A stretch of 13,711 nucleotides of DNA from an uncultured Bacteroidota bacterium (GTDB lineage: Bacteria > Bacteroidota > Ignavibacteria > UBA10030 > UBA8401). The DNA lies in NCBI GenBank assembly GCA_937920105.1, contig CALETH010000017.1:1-13711 (forward strand). Reading direction: 5' to 3'. The notes beneath the pieces are model-generated. The model had not been told where the DNA came from. It saw only the letters and a list, made by a program, of their open reading frames with translations, and searched no databases. A program made the translations under genes and the position numbers. Position 1 is the first letter of the stretch, and each line of letters begins with the position of its first letter. Shown one piece after another: positions 5,811 to 13,711 of the stretch.

Positions 5811-7704
5811 TTTTCAAAAATTCTTTTACTATTTCTGCAATTCCTTCTGCATCTAATTTTACAATTTTGTGAAGTTCGGCTGGGGTTCCGTGTTCTATAA
5901 ATGCATCGGGGATTCCGTGAATTTTTAGTTTGCCTTTATAATTTAATTGAACAAGTTCTTCTGCTACTGCTGAACCAAATCCACCATAAATTGTATTTTC
6001 TTCTATCGTAATTATTTTATCAAATCGTTGCATCACATCTTGCAAGATTTTTTTATCTAATGGTTTTGTAAATCTCATATTGATAATTTCCGCAGAAATA
6101 TTTTCTTTTTCTAAGATTTCTGCTGCTTTGAGTGATGGATGTACGGTTGAACCAATTGCAAGGACTGCAATATTTTTTCCTTCTCTAAGAGTTTCTGCTT
6201 TTCCGATTTCTATTTTTGTAAATCCATTTTCTAATGGAACGCCAAGTGAATTTCCTCGTGGATAGCGAATTGCCACTAAGCCCTTGCGGTGTTCAACAGC
6301 AGTGTAAAGCATATTTCGTAATTCTGCCTCATCTTTCGGTGCCATAATGACTATATCAGGGATGCAGCGAAGATAGGATAAATCAAAAACTCCATGATGT
6401 GTTGGACCATCGGCACCAACAAGTCCTGCTCTATCCAACACAAATACAACGTGCAGATTTTGCAATGCAACATCGTGAATAACTTGGTCAAACGCTCGTT
6501 GTAAAAATGTAGAATAAATTGCAACAACGGGAATGTAGCCCTCTGTTGCCATTCCTGCGGCGAATGTTACAGCGTGTTCTTCAGCAATTCCTACATCAAA
6601 AAATTTTTCTGGAATTTCTTTTTGTAAAATATCTAAACCAGTTCCATCCGGCATTGCTGCTGTTACTCCAACAACTTTTGGATTGTGTTTGCAAATTTCT
6701 ACCATTGCACTGCCAAAAATTTTTGTGTAGGCAATTGGTGCGGTGGATTTTGGAGATATTCCTGTTTGTTTATCAAAGGGTGTTACGCCGTGCAAACGTG
6801 TTACTTCTTTTTCTGCGGGTGCGTACCCTTTTCCTTTTTCGGTAATGGTGTGGATTAAAATTGGTCCGTTATACTCTTTGATGTGTTTAAATATTTCTAC
6901 AAGTTTTGCAACGTTGTGTCCATTAAATGGACCGAAGTATCGAAAGCCAAGTGCTTCGAAAAGCATTCCGGGTGTAATAACGGCGGCTTTGATTCCTACT
7001 TCCATTCTCTGTGCAACAGTGCGAAGTCTATCTCCAAATGAATCCAATTTTCCTGTTAAATCCCAAACGTTGGATTTGAATTTGTTATACGCAGGATGTG
7101 TGATGACTTCCGAAAAATAATTGTGAAGTGACCATATTCTTGGTTGTATGGATGATAGTGATACCATTTGATTATCGTTCAATACCACAATAATATTTTT
7201 TTTAAGAAGTCCGGCGTTGTTCATTGCTTCGTAGGACATTCCTCCAGTCATGGAACCATCACCCACAATTGCAACAACTTTGTAATCTTTCTTATCAAAA
7301 TCACGAGCGGTTGCCATTCCTAATGCGGCGGATATTGCTGTGCTAGCATGTCCTGCTCCAAAAGTATCATACTCGCTTTCATCTCGTTTTAAAAATCCAC
7401 TCAATCCGTTGAGTTGACGAATGGTGTGGAGTTTATCTTTTCTTCCTGTGAGTATTTTGTGTGGATATGCTTGATGTCCTGTATCCCACACTAATTTATC
7501 AGTTGGTGTGTCGAATGCGTAATGCAGTGCAACGGTAAGTTCTACTGCTCCAAGTCCTGCTCCAAGATGTCCACCAATTTTAGAAATGGTATCTACCAAA
7601 AATTCTCTGAGTTCGGAACAGACTTCTCGTAATTGATTGGGTTGGAGTTTGCGAAGGTCTTCGGGAAGATTGATATTTTTTAAATATTTTGTTTGCTGCG
7701 ACAT
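5806..7704 (-). CDS. dxs: 1-deoxy-D-xylulose-5-phosphate synthase
   Basis: A thiamine-diphosphate enzyme that condenses pyruvate and glyceraldehyde 3-phosphate to DXP, the first step of the MEP isoprenoid pathway and also a source for thiamine and pyridoxal. With the start chosen here it has 632 residues, a normal length. Key motifs are GGHLGAGLG (H46), DTGHQAYPHK (H77), the ThDP/Mg motif GDGSMTGG (149-155) ending in NDN (176-178), RLHGVTPFD (H305), GIAEEHAV (catalytic Glu ~375) and DRAGLVGADGPTHHG (424-438). The frame is open for 30 more codons to an ATG at 7794. The chosen ATG instead overlaps the xseB stop by one base (TAATG), and SQQTKYL leads into the usual start of the family. It is probably cotranscribed with xseA and xseB. 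Confidence 0.97.
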   Translation of the reverse strand: MSQQTKYLKNINLPEDLRKLQPNQLREVCSELREFLVDTISKIGGHLGAGLGAVELTVALHYAFDTPTDKLVWDTGHQAYPHKILTGRKDKLHTIRQLNGLSGFLKRDESEYDTFGAGHASTAISAALGMATARDFDKKDYKVVAIVGDGSMTGGMSYEAMNNAGLLKKNIIVVLNDNQMVSLSSIQPRIWSLHNYFSEVITHPAYNKFKSNVWDLTGKLDSFGDRLRTVAQRMEVGIKAAVITPGMLFEALGFRYFGPFNGHNVAKLVEIFKHIKEYNGPILIHTITEKGKGYAPAEKEVTRLHGVTPFDKQTGISPKSTAPIAYTKIFGSAMVEICKHNPKVVGVTAAMPDGTGLDILQKEIPEKFFDVGIAEEHAVTFAAGMATEGYIPVVAIYSTFLQRAFDQVIHDVALQNLHVVFVLDRAGLVGADGPTHHGVFDLSYLRCIPDIVIMAPKDEAELRNMLYTAVEHRKGLVAIRYPRGNSLGVPLENGFTKIEIGKAETLREGKNIAVLAIGSTVHPSLKAAEILEKENISAEIINMRFTKPLDKKILQDVMQRFDKIITIEENTIYGGFGSAVAEELVQLNYKGKLKIHGIPDAFIEHGTPAELHKIVKLDAEGIAEIVKEFLKS

Positions 7705-7934
7705 TATTCGTAATCGGTAAGTTCTAATTTTCCATTCAAGTTTTTTGTGAGTTGTTTGATTTTGAGTTCTGCTTTGGAAAGTGTTTCCATGCACTCTTTC
7801 GCAAGTGTTATTCCTTCTTCATACAACTCTATGGATTGTTCTAATGGCACACTTCCTTCTTCTAATTGATTAACGATTTTTTCTAATCGAGAAAGTGTGT
7901 GTTCAAAATTATTTTTTGTTGTTTTTTTATACAT
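7704..7934 (-). CDS. xseB: Exodeoxyribonuclease VII small subunit
   Basis: A 76-residue helical subunit of exonuclease VII, which degrades single-stranded DNA in both directions to short oligonucleotides. Several XseB bind along the helical part of each XseA. The family signature is clear: FEHTLSRLEKIVNQLEEGSVPLEQSIELYEEG, then a second amphipathic helix (LAKECMETLSKAELKIKQL). It starts 3 nt after the xseA stop and shares one base with the dxs start, so the three genes almost certainly form one operon with coupled translation. Confidence 0.96.
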   Translation of the reverse strand: MYKKTTKNNFEHTLSRLEKIVNQLEEGSVPLEQSIELYEEGITLAKECMETLSKAELKIKQLTKNLNGKLELTDYE

Positions 7935-7937
7935 GAT

Positions 7938-9128
7938 TTATTTTTCTTTCACTTCCACACTCACTTCACCATCCTTCACTTTCACATTCAACTTATCATT
8001 CTTTTGTACATCATGAATAGAAGAAACAATTTTTCCATCTTTGCGAACAATTGCATAACCACGTTGTAATGCTAATTGTGGATTAAGTGCTTGTATTCTT
8101 TTTTGTAGTGAATGCGTTTGTTGTTCAATCAAACGAAAATTATGTAATGATAGTTGCGATAATCGTTTTGTTACTTCGTCCACTTGTTGATTGTATTGAC
8201 GAAATGTATCTAACGGACGATGAAATGAATAACTTTGTAATAGTGAGGTTACATTTTCTTTTTTTGTTTGAATCTGATTATTCATCAATTGCTGAATAGT
8301 ATAGCAAAAATTCCGTAGAGTTTCAACGAGTTCATTTTTATCTTTCACGACTAATTCTGCCGCTGCCGATGGAGTTGGTGCTCGCAAATCCGCAACAAAA
8401 TCACTCATACAAAAATCTACCTCATGCCCCACGGCACTGATGATAGGAATTTTGGAATCAAAAATTGCACGAGCAACAATTTCTTCATTAAACGCCCACA
8501 AATCTTCCAAAGAGCCACCACCTCTTCCAACAATAATTACATCAACATCATTTAGTTGATTGAGATTTTCTATTGCTTCGGCAATTTCTTCGGCAGCACC
8601 CATTCCCTGCACTTTTACCGGAAAAAGAAGAAGTTCCAACGCTGGCATTCTGCGAGAAAGTATATTGAACATATCACGAATTGCTGCTCCTGTTGGTGAA
8701 GTTATAATTCCAATTTTTTGTGGAAATTCCGGAAGTGGTTTCTTATGTTCTTCATCAAACAAACCTTCTGTCAAAAGTTTTTGTTTTAATTTTTCAAATG
8801 TTTGTTGAAGTTCACCAATTCCTGCGGGATGAAGTTGCACGCAATCTATTTGATAATTTCCGCGCGGTTCATACACAGTAATATTTCCATGAACAATCAC
8901 TTTCATTCCATCTGCTGGACGAAAAAGTAATTGGCTTACTCTACTTCTCCACATCACTGCGGAAATTTGTGCTTTTTCATCTTTCAATGTAAAATACAAA
9001 TGTCCGGATGAATGTAATTTAAAATTGGAAATCTCTCCTTGTATGGTAATATCAGAAAATCCGAGTTCTAACACTCCTTTTATCTGTCGTGTTAATTCGG
9101 TAATGGTGAGAATATTTGGTTGAGACAT
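7938..9128 (-). CDS. xseA: Exodeoxyribonuclease VII large subunit
   Basis: The catalytic subunit of exonuclease VII, 396 residues, slightly shorter than the ~450 of E. coli. An OB-fold single-strand DNA binding domain lies at ~1-100 (ISNFKLHSSGHLYFTLKDE, YQIDCVQLHPAGIG). The catalytic domain at ~130-260 has GIITSPTGAAIRD, VGRGGGSLEDLWAFN and GHEVDFCMSDFVADLRAPTPSAAAEL. A long Gln-rich coiled coil spans ~262-345, and the C-terminal cap is LQRGYAIV. All signature motifs are intact. It is the first gene of the xseA-xseB-dxs unit and lies divergent from the lipoprotein gene, so its promoter should be in 9129-9374, but none is obvious on this strand. Confidence 0.97.
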   Translation of the reverse strand: MSQPNILTITELTRQIKGVLELGFSDITIQGEISNFKLHSSGHLYFTLKDEKAQISAVMWRSRVSQLLFRPADGMKVIVHGNITVYEPRGNYQIDCVQLHPAGIGELQQTFEKLKQKLLTEGLFDEEHKKPLPEFPQKIGIITSPTGAAIRDMFNILSRRMPALELLLFPVKVQGMGAAEEIAEAIENLNQLNDVDVIIVGRGGGSLEDLWAFNEEIVARAIFDSKIPIISAVGHEVDFCMSDFVADLRAPTPSAAAELVVKDKNELVETLRNFCYTIQQLMNNQIQTKKENVTSLLQSYSFHRPLDTFRQYNQQVDEVTKRLSQLSLHNFRLIEQQTHSLQKRIQALNPQLALQRGYAIVRKDGKIVSSIHDVQKNDKLNVKVKDGEVSVEVKEK

Positions 9129-9374
9129 AGATAAACAGAAATATCATTCCTGGCCAGTATCGAGTACGGAATAAACTATAGCAGGAATCCAGTTATTTTT
9201 TATGAACTTTCAATTAATATAATAGAAAAAATACTCCTTCACAAAAATATGATTATAATCACAAAATGAATTTACCGTGAAAAAAATAGTTGCAAATCTA
9301 ACAAAAATTTTTTATTCTTTTACCGCTTTAATTAACAACTTATTATTTATTCATTATATAAAGGATTCCTTTTT
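9129..9374. promoter_or_regulatory. Divergent intergenic region between xseA and the lipoprotein gene
   Basis: A 246-bp AT-rich spacer that must hold promoters for both directions. TATAAT hexamers occur at 9218-9223 and 9254-9259 on the plus strand, but neither has a convincing -35 at 17 nt, so no promoter is called. A 7-nt inverted repeat, attcctg (9146-9152) and caggaat (9182-9188), lies closer to xseA. The lipoprotein ribosome binding site is aaagga at 9360-9365. No small ORF or RNA gene is visible. Confidence 0.4.
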
Positions 9375-10772
9375 ATGAAAAAGGCACTTCTCTCAGCATC
9401 ATTGATGCTTGTTATTTTATTTACAGGATGTACAAAAGATACACCTGTGGATGAATCCGCACCTTATGACCCATATTACAATGGTGTTATTAATGGTATA
9501 GTAAAAGATGGAAATACCAATGTTCCATTAGCAAACGTAAAAGTTTCTTATGGTGATGCAAAAAATACCAAAGAAAATACTACTGTTTCACAATTTGTTT
9601 ATACCGATGCTAATGGTATTTTTGTGATACCAAACCTTACACAAGGTGATTACAGTTTAAGCATTAACACTGGTGACCCAAACAATGAAGCAATTGCAAA
9701 TTATGCTTCTATAGTTGTAGGTGGTGGTAAAGCAACTCTTCCTGCTCCACCACAATATTATGTTACCAACAAACTTCTTTTTACTACCTATGTTGATGTT
9801 GATATGGATTTATACAAAAAAAATGCTAATGCAACTGGTTACATTTATGGAACAAACAATAATGTTAATGTTACAAAAGAAGGTATTGTTGTAAAAATCA
9901 CGATGCCAACAGATAAAAATATCGTTCCTGCATATTATACTACAACAACAGATGCAACTGGTAAATTTACTTTTAATAATTTGCCTTCTGTTGGAGCAGC
10001 AAAAATAGTAGCATTACCTTGGGTAGACGCTAATAATATTGCTTATAAACCCGCAGCAGAACAAACTGTTGGATTGAATGAAAATGTTACTACTGACATG
10101 CATAAACTTGATAATTCTACAAAAGACCAAACACCAACGTTAATTGTTGGTTCTAGTTTTGCTGGATTAAAAGATTTTCAAATTCAAACTGGTAATGCAC
10201 CAACAACTTTAACTGTTACCTTTTCTAAACCAATGAAAAAAGTAGATTTAAGTTTTACTGCACCAAATAATGCTAATGTAGTGATGAATAAATCTTGGGA
10301 TGCTTCAAAAACTGTTTTAACTATTACTACTTCTGGATATTTACAACTTGGAACACCATATAAATTAAAAGTTACTGGTACCCCTGAAGATTATAGCACT
10401 TTTACTGACGCTGAACTTGAATTTACTACACAAGATGGATTGAAATTACTCTCTACATCTGTTGACCCATATCTTGATGGACAAGTACGTGATAATGTGC
10501 CAGTAAGTGGTTCCATCATTGTTAATTTTAACATAACAATTGACCCTACTACTATTGCTTATACTGGAAATAATATTACCATTACTGGTACTGGTACTCT
10601 TATGGACAAAATAACTGGAACATCAGCCAACGGAACAGTTCTTACTGTTAATTATTCTGGCTTAACAGCAGGTAATATAGATGGTGCTCTTGTTATAAAC
10701 GGAGTAAAATCTTCACTTCCTGGTGATGGTGGTGTTACTAAAACCATTTCATTTAAAACTGTAAAAAATTAA
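9375..10772 (+). CDS. Secreted lipoprotein with carboxypeptidase-regulatory-like and Ig-like domains
   Basis: A 465-residue protein. The start has an aaagga site 9 nt upstream. MKK, a hydrophobic core and the lipobox LFTGC (C19) form a type II signal peptide, so the mature protein should be lipid-anchored on the envelope. Two carboxypeptidase-regulatory-like folds follow. One is at ~38-97 (INGIVKDG ... YTDANGIFVIPNL ... DYSLSI). The other is at ~153-215 (ATGYIYG ... TTTTDATGKFTFNNLP). Then come two beta-rich Ig-like regions, ~275-353 (VTFSKPM, typical of SbsA/Big_5-type domains) and ~372-463. There are no enzyme motifs and no C-terminal sorting domain. It resembles surface or adhesion/binding lipoproteins of Bacteroidota relatives; ligand unknown. 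It appears monocistronic, with a strong terminator 22 nt after the stop. Confidence 0.88.
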   Translation: MKKALLSASLMLVILFTGCTKDTPVDESAPYDPYYNGVINGIVKDGNTNVPLANVKVSYGDAKNTKENTTVSQFVYTDANGIFVIPNLTQGDYSLSINTGDPNNEAIANYASIVVGGGKATLPAPPQYYVTNKLLFTTYVDVDMDLYKKNANATGYIYGTNNNVNVTKEGIVVKITMPTDKNIVPAYYTTTTDATGKFTFNNLPSVGAAKIVALPWVDANNIAYKPAAEQTVGLNENVTTDMHKLDNSTKDQTPTLIVGSSFAGLKDFQIQTGNAPTTLTVTFSKPMKKVDLSFTAPNNANVVMNKSWDASKTVLTITTSGYLQLGTPYKLKVTGTPEDYSTFTDAELEFTTQDGLKLLSTSVDPYLDGQVRDNVPVSGSIIVNFNITIDPTTIAYTGNNITITGTGTLMDKITGTSANGTVLTVNYSGLTAGNIDGALVINGVKSSLPGDGGVTKTISFKTVKN

Positions 10773-10793
10773 TTTTTCTCGTTTATTTTTTAC

Positions 10794-10828
10794 ACACAAA
10801 GTTCCGATTTATCGGAACTTTGTGTTTT
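10794..10828 (+). terminator. Rho-independent terminator of the lipoprotein gene
   Basis: A perfect 15-bp inverted repeat, acacaaagttccgat (10794-10808) and atcggaactttgtgt (10811-10825), has only tt between the arms and is followed by a T run (10825-10828). It is well placed, 22 nt after the lipoprotein stop. Confidence 0.88.
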
Positions 10829-10886
10829 ATAAGGGTTTTGTAATTTTGTTTGTTTTGTTTTATCTTGTGTGGCGTAAAAATCAATT

Positions 10887-10964
10887 CCCCTCCTATTTAG
10901 GAGGGGTTAGGGGTGGTCATAAATACAAAACCGACCACCCTTGTATTCCCTCCTATAAGGAGGG
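10887..10964. repeat. Compound three-hairpin intergenic element
   Basis: Three inverted repeats follow each other. Hairpin 1 is cccctccta/taggagggg (10887-10906, 9 bp, 2-nt gap). Hairpin 2 is gggtggtc (10911-10918) with gaccaccc (10933-10940). Hairpin 3 is ccctcct/aggaggg (10948-10964, 7 bp, 3-nt gap). Arms 1 and 3 share the core ccctcct/aggaggg, so the element could also fold by pairing its two ends. It is GC-rich in an AT-rich spacer. From memory the first part resembles a dispersed repeat often seen in Bacteroidota-related drafts; I could not search for copies. Confidence 0.75.
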
Positions 10965-10999
10965 AAAATTATATTCTACAAATTACTAATTCGTCTCTC

Positions 11000-12703
11000 A
11001 TGGAAATAACAAATAAAACTATACTTGTTCTCGGTGGCTGGGGACTTGTTGGTTCTGCAATCTGCCACAAACTTATACAAGAAAAACCAAAACGCATCAT
11101 CCTCACCTCTCTTAAAGAAACCGAAGCAAAAGATGCTGTTGCTCATTTACGAAAAGAATATCCACACGTATCAAAAAATTTTTTTGTTCCATGGTGGGGA
11201 AATATTTTTCATCGATATGAATTTAAAGATAAAACCCGTGAAGAAATTCTTGCTAACCCCAAAACACGTGCAATGTATATTGATGATATTTTAGAAGACC
11301 TCACTCAACCGATTTTAGAACGTTCCACACTCTACAAATTACTTCTCCAATACAAACCTGATGTGGTAATTGATTGTATTAATTCTGCAACAGCAATTGC
11401 CTACCAAGATATTTTTCAAGTTGCCCGCAATGTTTTGAAACAATTTAAAAATGGAGAAAATTTTTCTTCACAAAAAGAATCCGTAGAAAAACTTCTTGCA
11501 ACACTGTACACCCCCCAACTCATTCGTCACGTACAAATTTTTTACAAATCCATGAACAAAGCCAAAACAAAATGCTACGTGAAAATTGGAACAAGTGGTA
11601 CCGGCGGAATGGGATTAAATATTCCTTACACACACAGTGAAGAAAAACCATCCGGAGTATTGCTCAGTAAATCTGTTGTTGCCGGTGCACACACCCTCCT
11701 TCTCTTTTTAATGGGAAGAACACCTGATGCACCAATCACCAAAGAAATAAAACCCACCGGAGCAATTGCATGGAAAAAAATTGCTTACGGAGAAATTTCC
11801 AAACGTGGAAAACCTATAGAATTATATGATTGCGATTTTTCTCAAGGAATCTCATTAGAAGAAAAAACATTTACCATAAAATCAGAAAACAATGTTGGAA
11901 CACCACAACATAAAAATTTAAAATCCGTGTTTATTGATACCGGAGAAAATGGAATTTTTTCTCGTGGAGAATTTGAAGCCATCTCCACTCCAGGACAAAT
12001 GGAATGCGTAACTCCCGAAGAAATTGCAGAAAATGTTGTGTATGAAATTAAAGGCGGAAATACTGGACACGATATTATTAATGCACTGGATAATGCATCA
12101 CTTTCTCCAACCTATCGTGCAGGTTTTATGTTGCAATCCGCATTAGAAAAAATGAAATCTTTAGAAAAACAACATCATAGTACGAGTATTGCTTTTGAAA
12201 TGTTGGGACCGCCGCGACTTTCTAAACTTCTTTTTGAAGCACACTTGCTCAAACTCGGATTTGGTACTATTAAAAAAGTTTTACAGACTTCAGAAAAAAT
12301 ATTATCTGAAAAATTAACAAACATCCTTCGCAAAAATAAAGAATTACGTTCGCATGCTATTTCCATCGGAATTCCTATTCTCCTTTCTGATGGGAAAAAA
12401 TTATTACGTGGAAAAGAAATAAAAATTCCGGCGTATCGAGGAGAAAATGAATTACCTATTTCTAAAAATTCTATTAACGAATGGGCAACAAACGGCTGGG
12501 TGGATTTACGTACCAGTAATATGAAACAATGGAAACAGCGTTTCAAAAAAATTATGGAAGAATTGAAAAAGTTTTCGAAAGATGAAACAAGTTCTCGATA
12601 TTTCCGTAATAATGATTATTGGAATAATTTTGAAACTATCGACGAAGGAAAAATTGTTGGTTGGATTTTTTCTGAAGAAGAAAAAGGAAAACGAATGAAA
12701 TAA
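11000..12703 (+). CDS. Large Rossmann-fold (SDR-like) protein of unknown function
   Basis: A 567-residue, probably cytosolic protein. KTILVLGGWGLVGSAICHKL (residues 6-25) is a clear nucleotide-binding GxxGxxG loop (G12, G15, G18). KRIILTSL and then DVVIDCINSATAIAY (121-135) continue the Rossmann sheet. The SDR-type active-site region seems to be GTSGTGGMGLNIPYTHSEEKPS (197-218). It has a Tyr (Y210) but no YxxxK spacing; the nearest Lys is K216. The protein is about twice a normal SDR. The extra half has distinctive blocks (KGGNTGHDIINALDNASLSPTYRAG, EMLGPPRLSKLLFEAHLL) and a Lys-rich C-terminus, with no membrane segment. I cannot name a substrate. The frame is open to a GTG at 10913, but that start lies inside the hairpin element, so ATG 11000 is preferred although it lacks a Shine-Dalgarno. 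Confidence 0.72.
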   Translation: MEITNKTILVLGGWGLVGSAICHKLIQEKPKRIILTSLKETEAKDAVAHLRKEYPHVSKNFFVPWWGNIFHRYEFKDKTREEILANPKTRAMYIDDILEDLTQPILERSTLYKLLLQYKPDVVIDCINSATAIAYQDIFQVARNVLKQFKNGENFSSQKESVEKLLATLYTPQLIRHVQIFYKSMNKAKTKCYVKIGTSGTGGMGLNIPYTHSEEKPSGVLLSKSVVAGAHTLLLFLMGRTPDAPITKEIKPTGAIAWKKIAYGEISKRGKPIELYDCDFSQGISLEEKTFTIKSENNVGTPQHKNLKSVFIDTGENGIFSRGEFEAISTPGQMECVTPEEIAENVVYEIKGGNTGHDIINALDNASLSPTYRAGFMLQSALEKMKSLEKQHHSTSIAFEMLGPPRLSKLLFEAHLLKLGFGTIKKVLQTSEKILSEKLTNILRKNKELRSHAISIGIPILLSDGKKLLRGKEIKIPAYRGENELPISKNSINEWATNGWVDLRTSNMKQWKQRFKKIMEELKKFSKDETSSRYFRNNDYWNNFETIDEGKIVGWIFSEEEKGKRMK

Positions 12704-12724
12704 TTAAGAATTCAGTACTCAGTT
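12704..12724. repeat. Short degenerate heptamer repeat
   Basis: Three 7-nt units, ttaagaa, ttcagta and ctcagtt, begin immediately after the stop codon of the Rossmann-protein gene. The second and third match the TTCAGT(T/A) heptamers upstream of metF; the first is closer to the TTCTGAA type at the dxs end. Confidence 0.5.
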
Positions 12725-12769
12725 TCCAAATAATTTAATTTTTCACACTCACTTATTTAAGGAGTTATC

Positions 12770-13711
12770 ATGTTTCAACAATCAAAAAAAAAGTTTGCAG
12801 TAATTTTTGCATTCATGCTTTTCACTTCCCTTTCTTTCGCCGATGAAGGAATGTGGACTTTTGACAATCCACCAAGAAAATTATTAAAAGAAAAATATGG
12901 ATTCGAACCAACACAAGAATGGTTAGACCATATTCGACTTTCCAGTGTACGTTTTAATGATGGTGGTTCAGGTTCATTCATTTCTTCTAACGGATTAGTA
13001 ATGACCAATCATCACGTTGCAAGCGGACAACTTCAAAAACTTTCTAATGAAAAAAAAGATTATGCAAAAGACGGCTTTTTTGCAAATACATTTTCTGAAG
13101 AAATTAAATGTACAGATTTAGAACTCAATGTTCTTATTTCTATGGAAAATGTTACAGATAAAGTTCTTTCTGTAATAAAAAAAGAAATGTCTGATAAAGA
13201 AGCGTATGATGCACGTAAATCAAAAATTGCAGAACTCACCAAAGAAAGTACAGAAAAAACCGGACTCCGTTCTGATATTGTAGAACTTTATCAAGGTGGA
13301 GAATATTGGATTTATCGTTACAAAAAATATACAGACATTCGTTTAGTCATGGCACCAGAACATCAAATTGCATTTTTTGGCGGAGATGCGGATAATTTCA
13401 CTTATCCTCGATATAATTTAGACATGACATTTTTTAGAGTGTATGAAAATGATAAACCAATTCAATCCTCTCATTATTTGAAATGGAATACCAATGGTGC
13501 AAAAGAAAATGAATTAGTTTTTGTTTCAGGACATCCTGGTTCAACGAATAGATTACAAACCATTTCTCAATTAGAAAATCAACGAGATTTTATCCAGGAT
13601 CTAAAAAAGCATCGTGCACAACATGCTGATTATCTCAATGATAAAAAAGAACGTATAGAAGCCTTAACCCTTTCTATACAATCCCTAGATGCTCCTAGGA
13701 TTATTGATATT
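12770..13711 (+). CDS. S46-family dipeptidyl-peptidase, N-terminal part (3' truncated)
   Basis: The window ends after 314 codons with no stop; full S46 enzymes have about 700 residues. The start has AAGGAG at 12759-12764, 5 nt upstream. Residues 1-24 are a signal peptide ending SFA, so the enzyme is periplasmic or secreted. S46 peptidases (DPP7/DPP11 relatives) remove dipeptides from peptide N-termini. Visible family features are EGMWTFDNPP, SGSFISSNGLVMTNHHVASG (catalytic H82), ELYQGGEYWIYRYKKYTDIRLVMAPE, and FFGGDADNFTYPRYNLDMTFFRVY (probable catalytic D218, by comparison with DPP11), then VFVSGHPGSTNRL. The catalytic Ser lies beyond the window. Residues after ~272 no longer look like the usual family sequence and use different codons, so the extreme end may be chimeric. 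Confidence 0.93.
   Translation, partial: MFQQSKKKFAVIFAFMLFTSLSFADEGMWTFDNPPRKLLKEKYGFEPTQEWLDHIRLSSVRFNDGGSGSFISSNGLVMTNHHVASGQLQKLSNEKKDYAKDGFFANTFSEEIKCTDLELNVLISMENVTDKVLSVIKKEMSDKEAYDARKSKIAELTKESTEKTGLRSDIVELYQGGEYWIYRYKKYTDIRLVMAPEHQIAFFGGDADNFTYPRYNLDMTFFRVYENDKPIQSSHYLKWNTNGAKENELVFVSGHPGSTNRLQTISQLENQRDFIQDLKKHRAQHADYLNDKKERIEALTLSIQSLDAPRIIDI

Noticed and set aside
6519..7120. Open plus-strand frames opposite dxs
   Set aside because: They are antisense to strongly conserved Dxs coding sequence, have no ribosome binding sites and give no recognisable protein.
7705..7794. Extended Dxs N-terminus starting at an ATG at 7794
   Set aside because: It would overlap xseB by 91 nt and add a 30-residue basic stretch foreign to the family; the TAATG overlap start gives the normal length.
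10913..10999. GTG-initiated extension of the Rossmann protein
   Set aside because: The added codons lie in the compound hairpin repeat and precede the KTILVLGG Rossmann start by an unneeded 29 residues.
12175..12546. 123-residue minus-strand open frame
   Set aside because: It lies entirely within the plus-strand Rossmann-protein gene and has no start signal or known pattern.
1..13711. tRNA, rRNA, CRISPR array, transposase or phage genes
   Set aside because: None was recognised on either strand; all large frames are accounted for by the listed genes.

Overview
This window looks like one end-to-end assembled contig rather than a slice of a finished genome. Its first 33 bases are an Illumina TruSeq adapter, and both terminal genes are cut. 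The DNA is AT-rich (about one third G+C by eye). Gene content points to a Bacteroidota/Chlorobiota/Ignavibacteriota-type bacterium: a kinase-less PASTA protein next to rpe, an S46 peptidase, a lipoprotein with carboxypeptidase-regulatory-like and Ig-like domains, the DXP isoprenoid route, and often weak Shine-Dalgarno sequences. That placement is inference; no rRNA or tRNA is present to confirm it.

Layout. 35-2005 (+): a two-gene unit made of a 5'-truncated protein and a cytosolic trypsin-like protease carrying a zinc ribbon. The two share a YbjN-like domain. 2102-9128 (-): seven co-directional housekeeping genes, in transcription order xseA, xseB, dxs, a Gfo/Idh/MocA oxidoreductase, a PASTA membrane protein, rpe and metF. 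xseA-xseB-dxs are tightly packed, PASTA and rpe overlap by 4 nt, and a hairpin with a T tract follows metF. 9375-10772 (+): a secreted lipoprotein with its own terminator. 11000-12703 (+): a 567-residue Rossmann-fold protein of unknown function behind a compound hairpin repeat. 12770-13711 (+): the N-terminal 314 residues of a periplasmic S46 peptidase.

Functionally, xseA/xseB form exonuclease VII, dxs starts isoprenoid synthesis, rpe belongs to the pentose phosphate pathway, and metF supplies methyl-tetrahydrofolate for methionine synthesis. The less ordinary parts are the protease/YbjN pair, the Rossmann protein, an oxidoreductase lacking the usual family histidine, and intergenic spaces full of small repeats. 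Those repeats include degenerate 7-nt-period repeats in three separate places. I see no CRISPR array, IS element, prophage, tRNA or rRNA.
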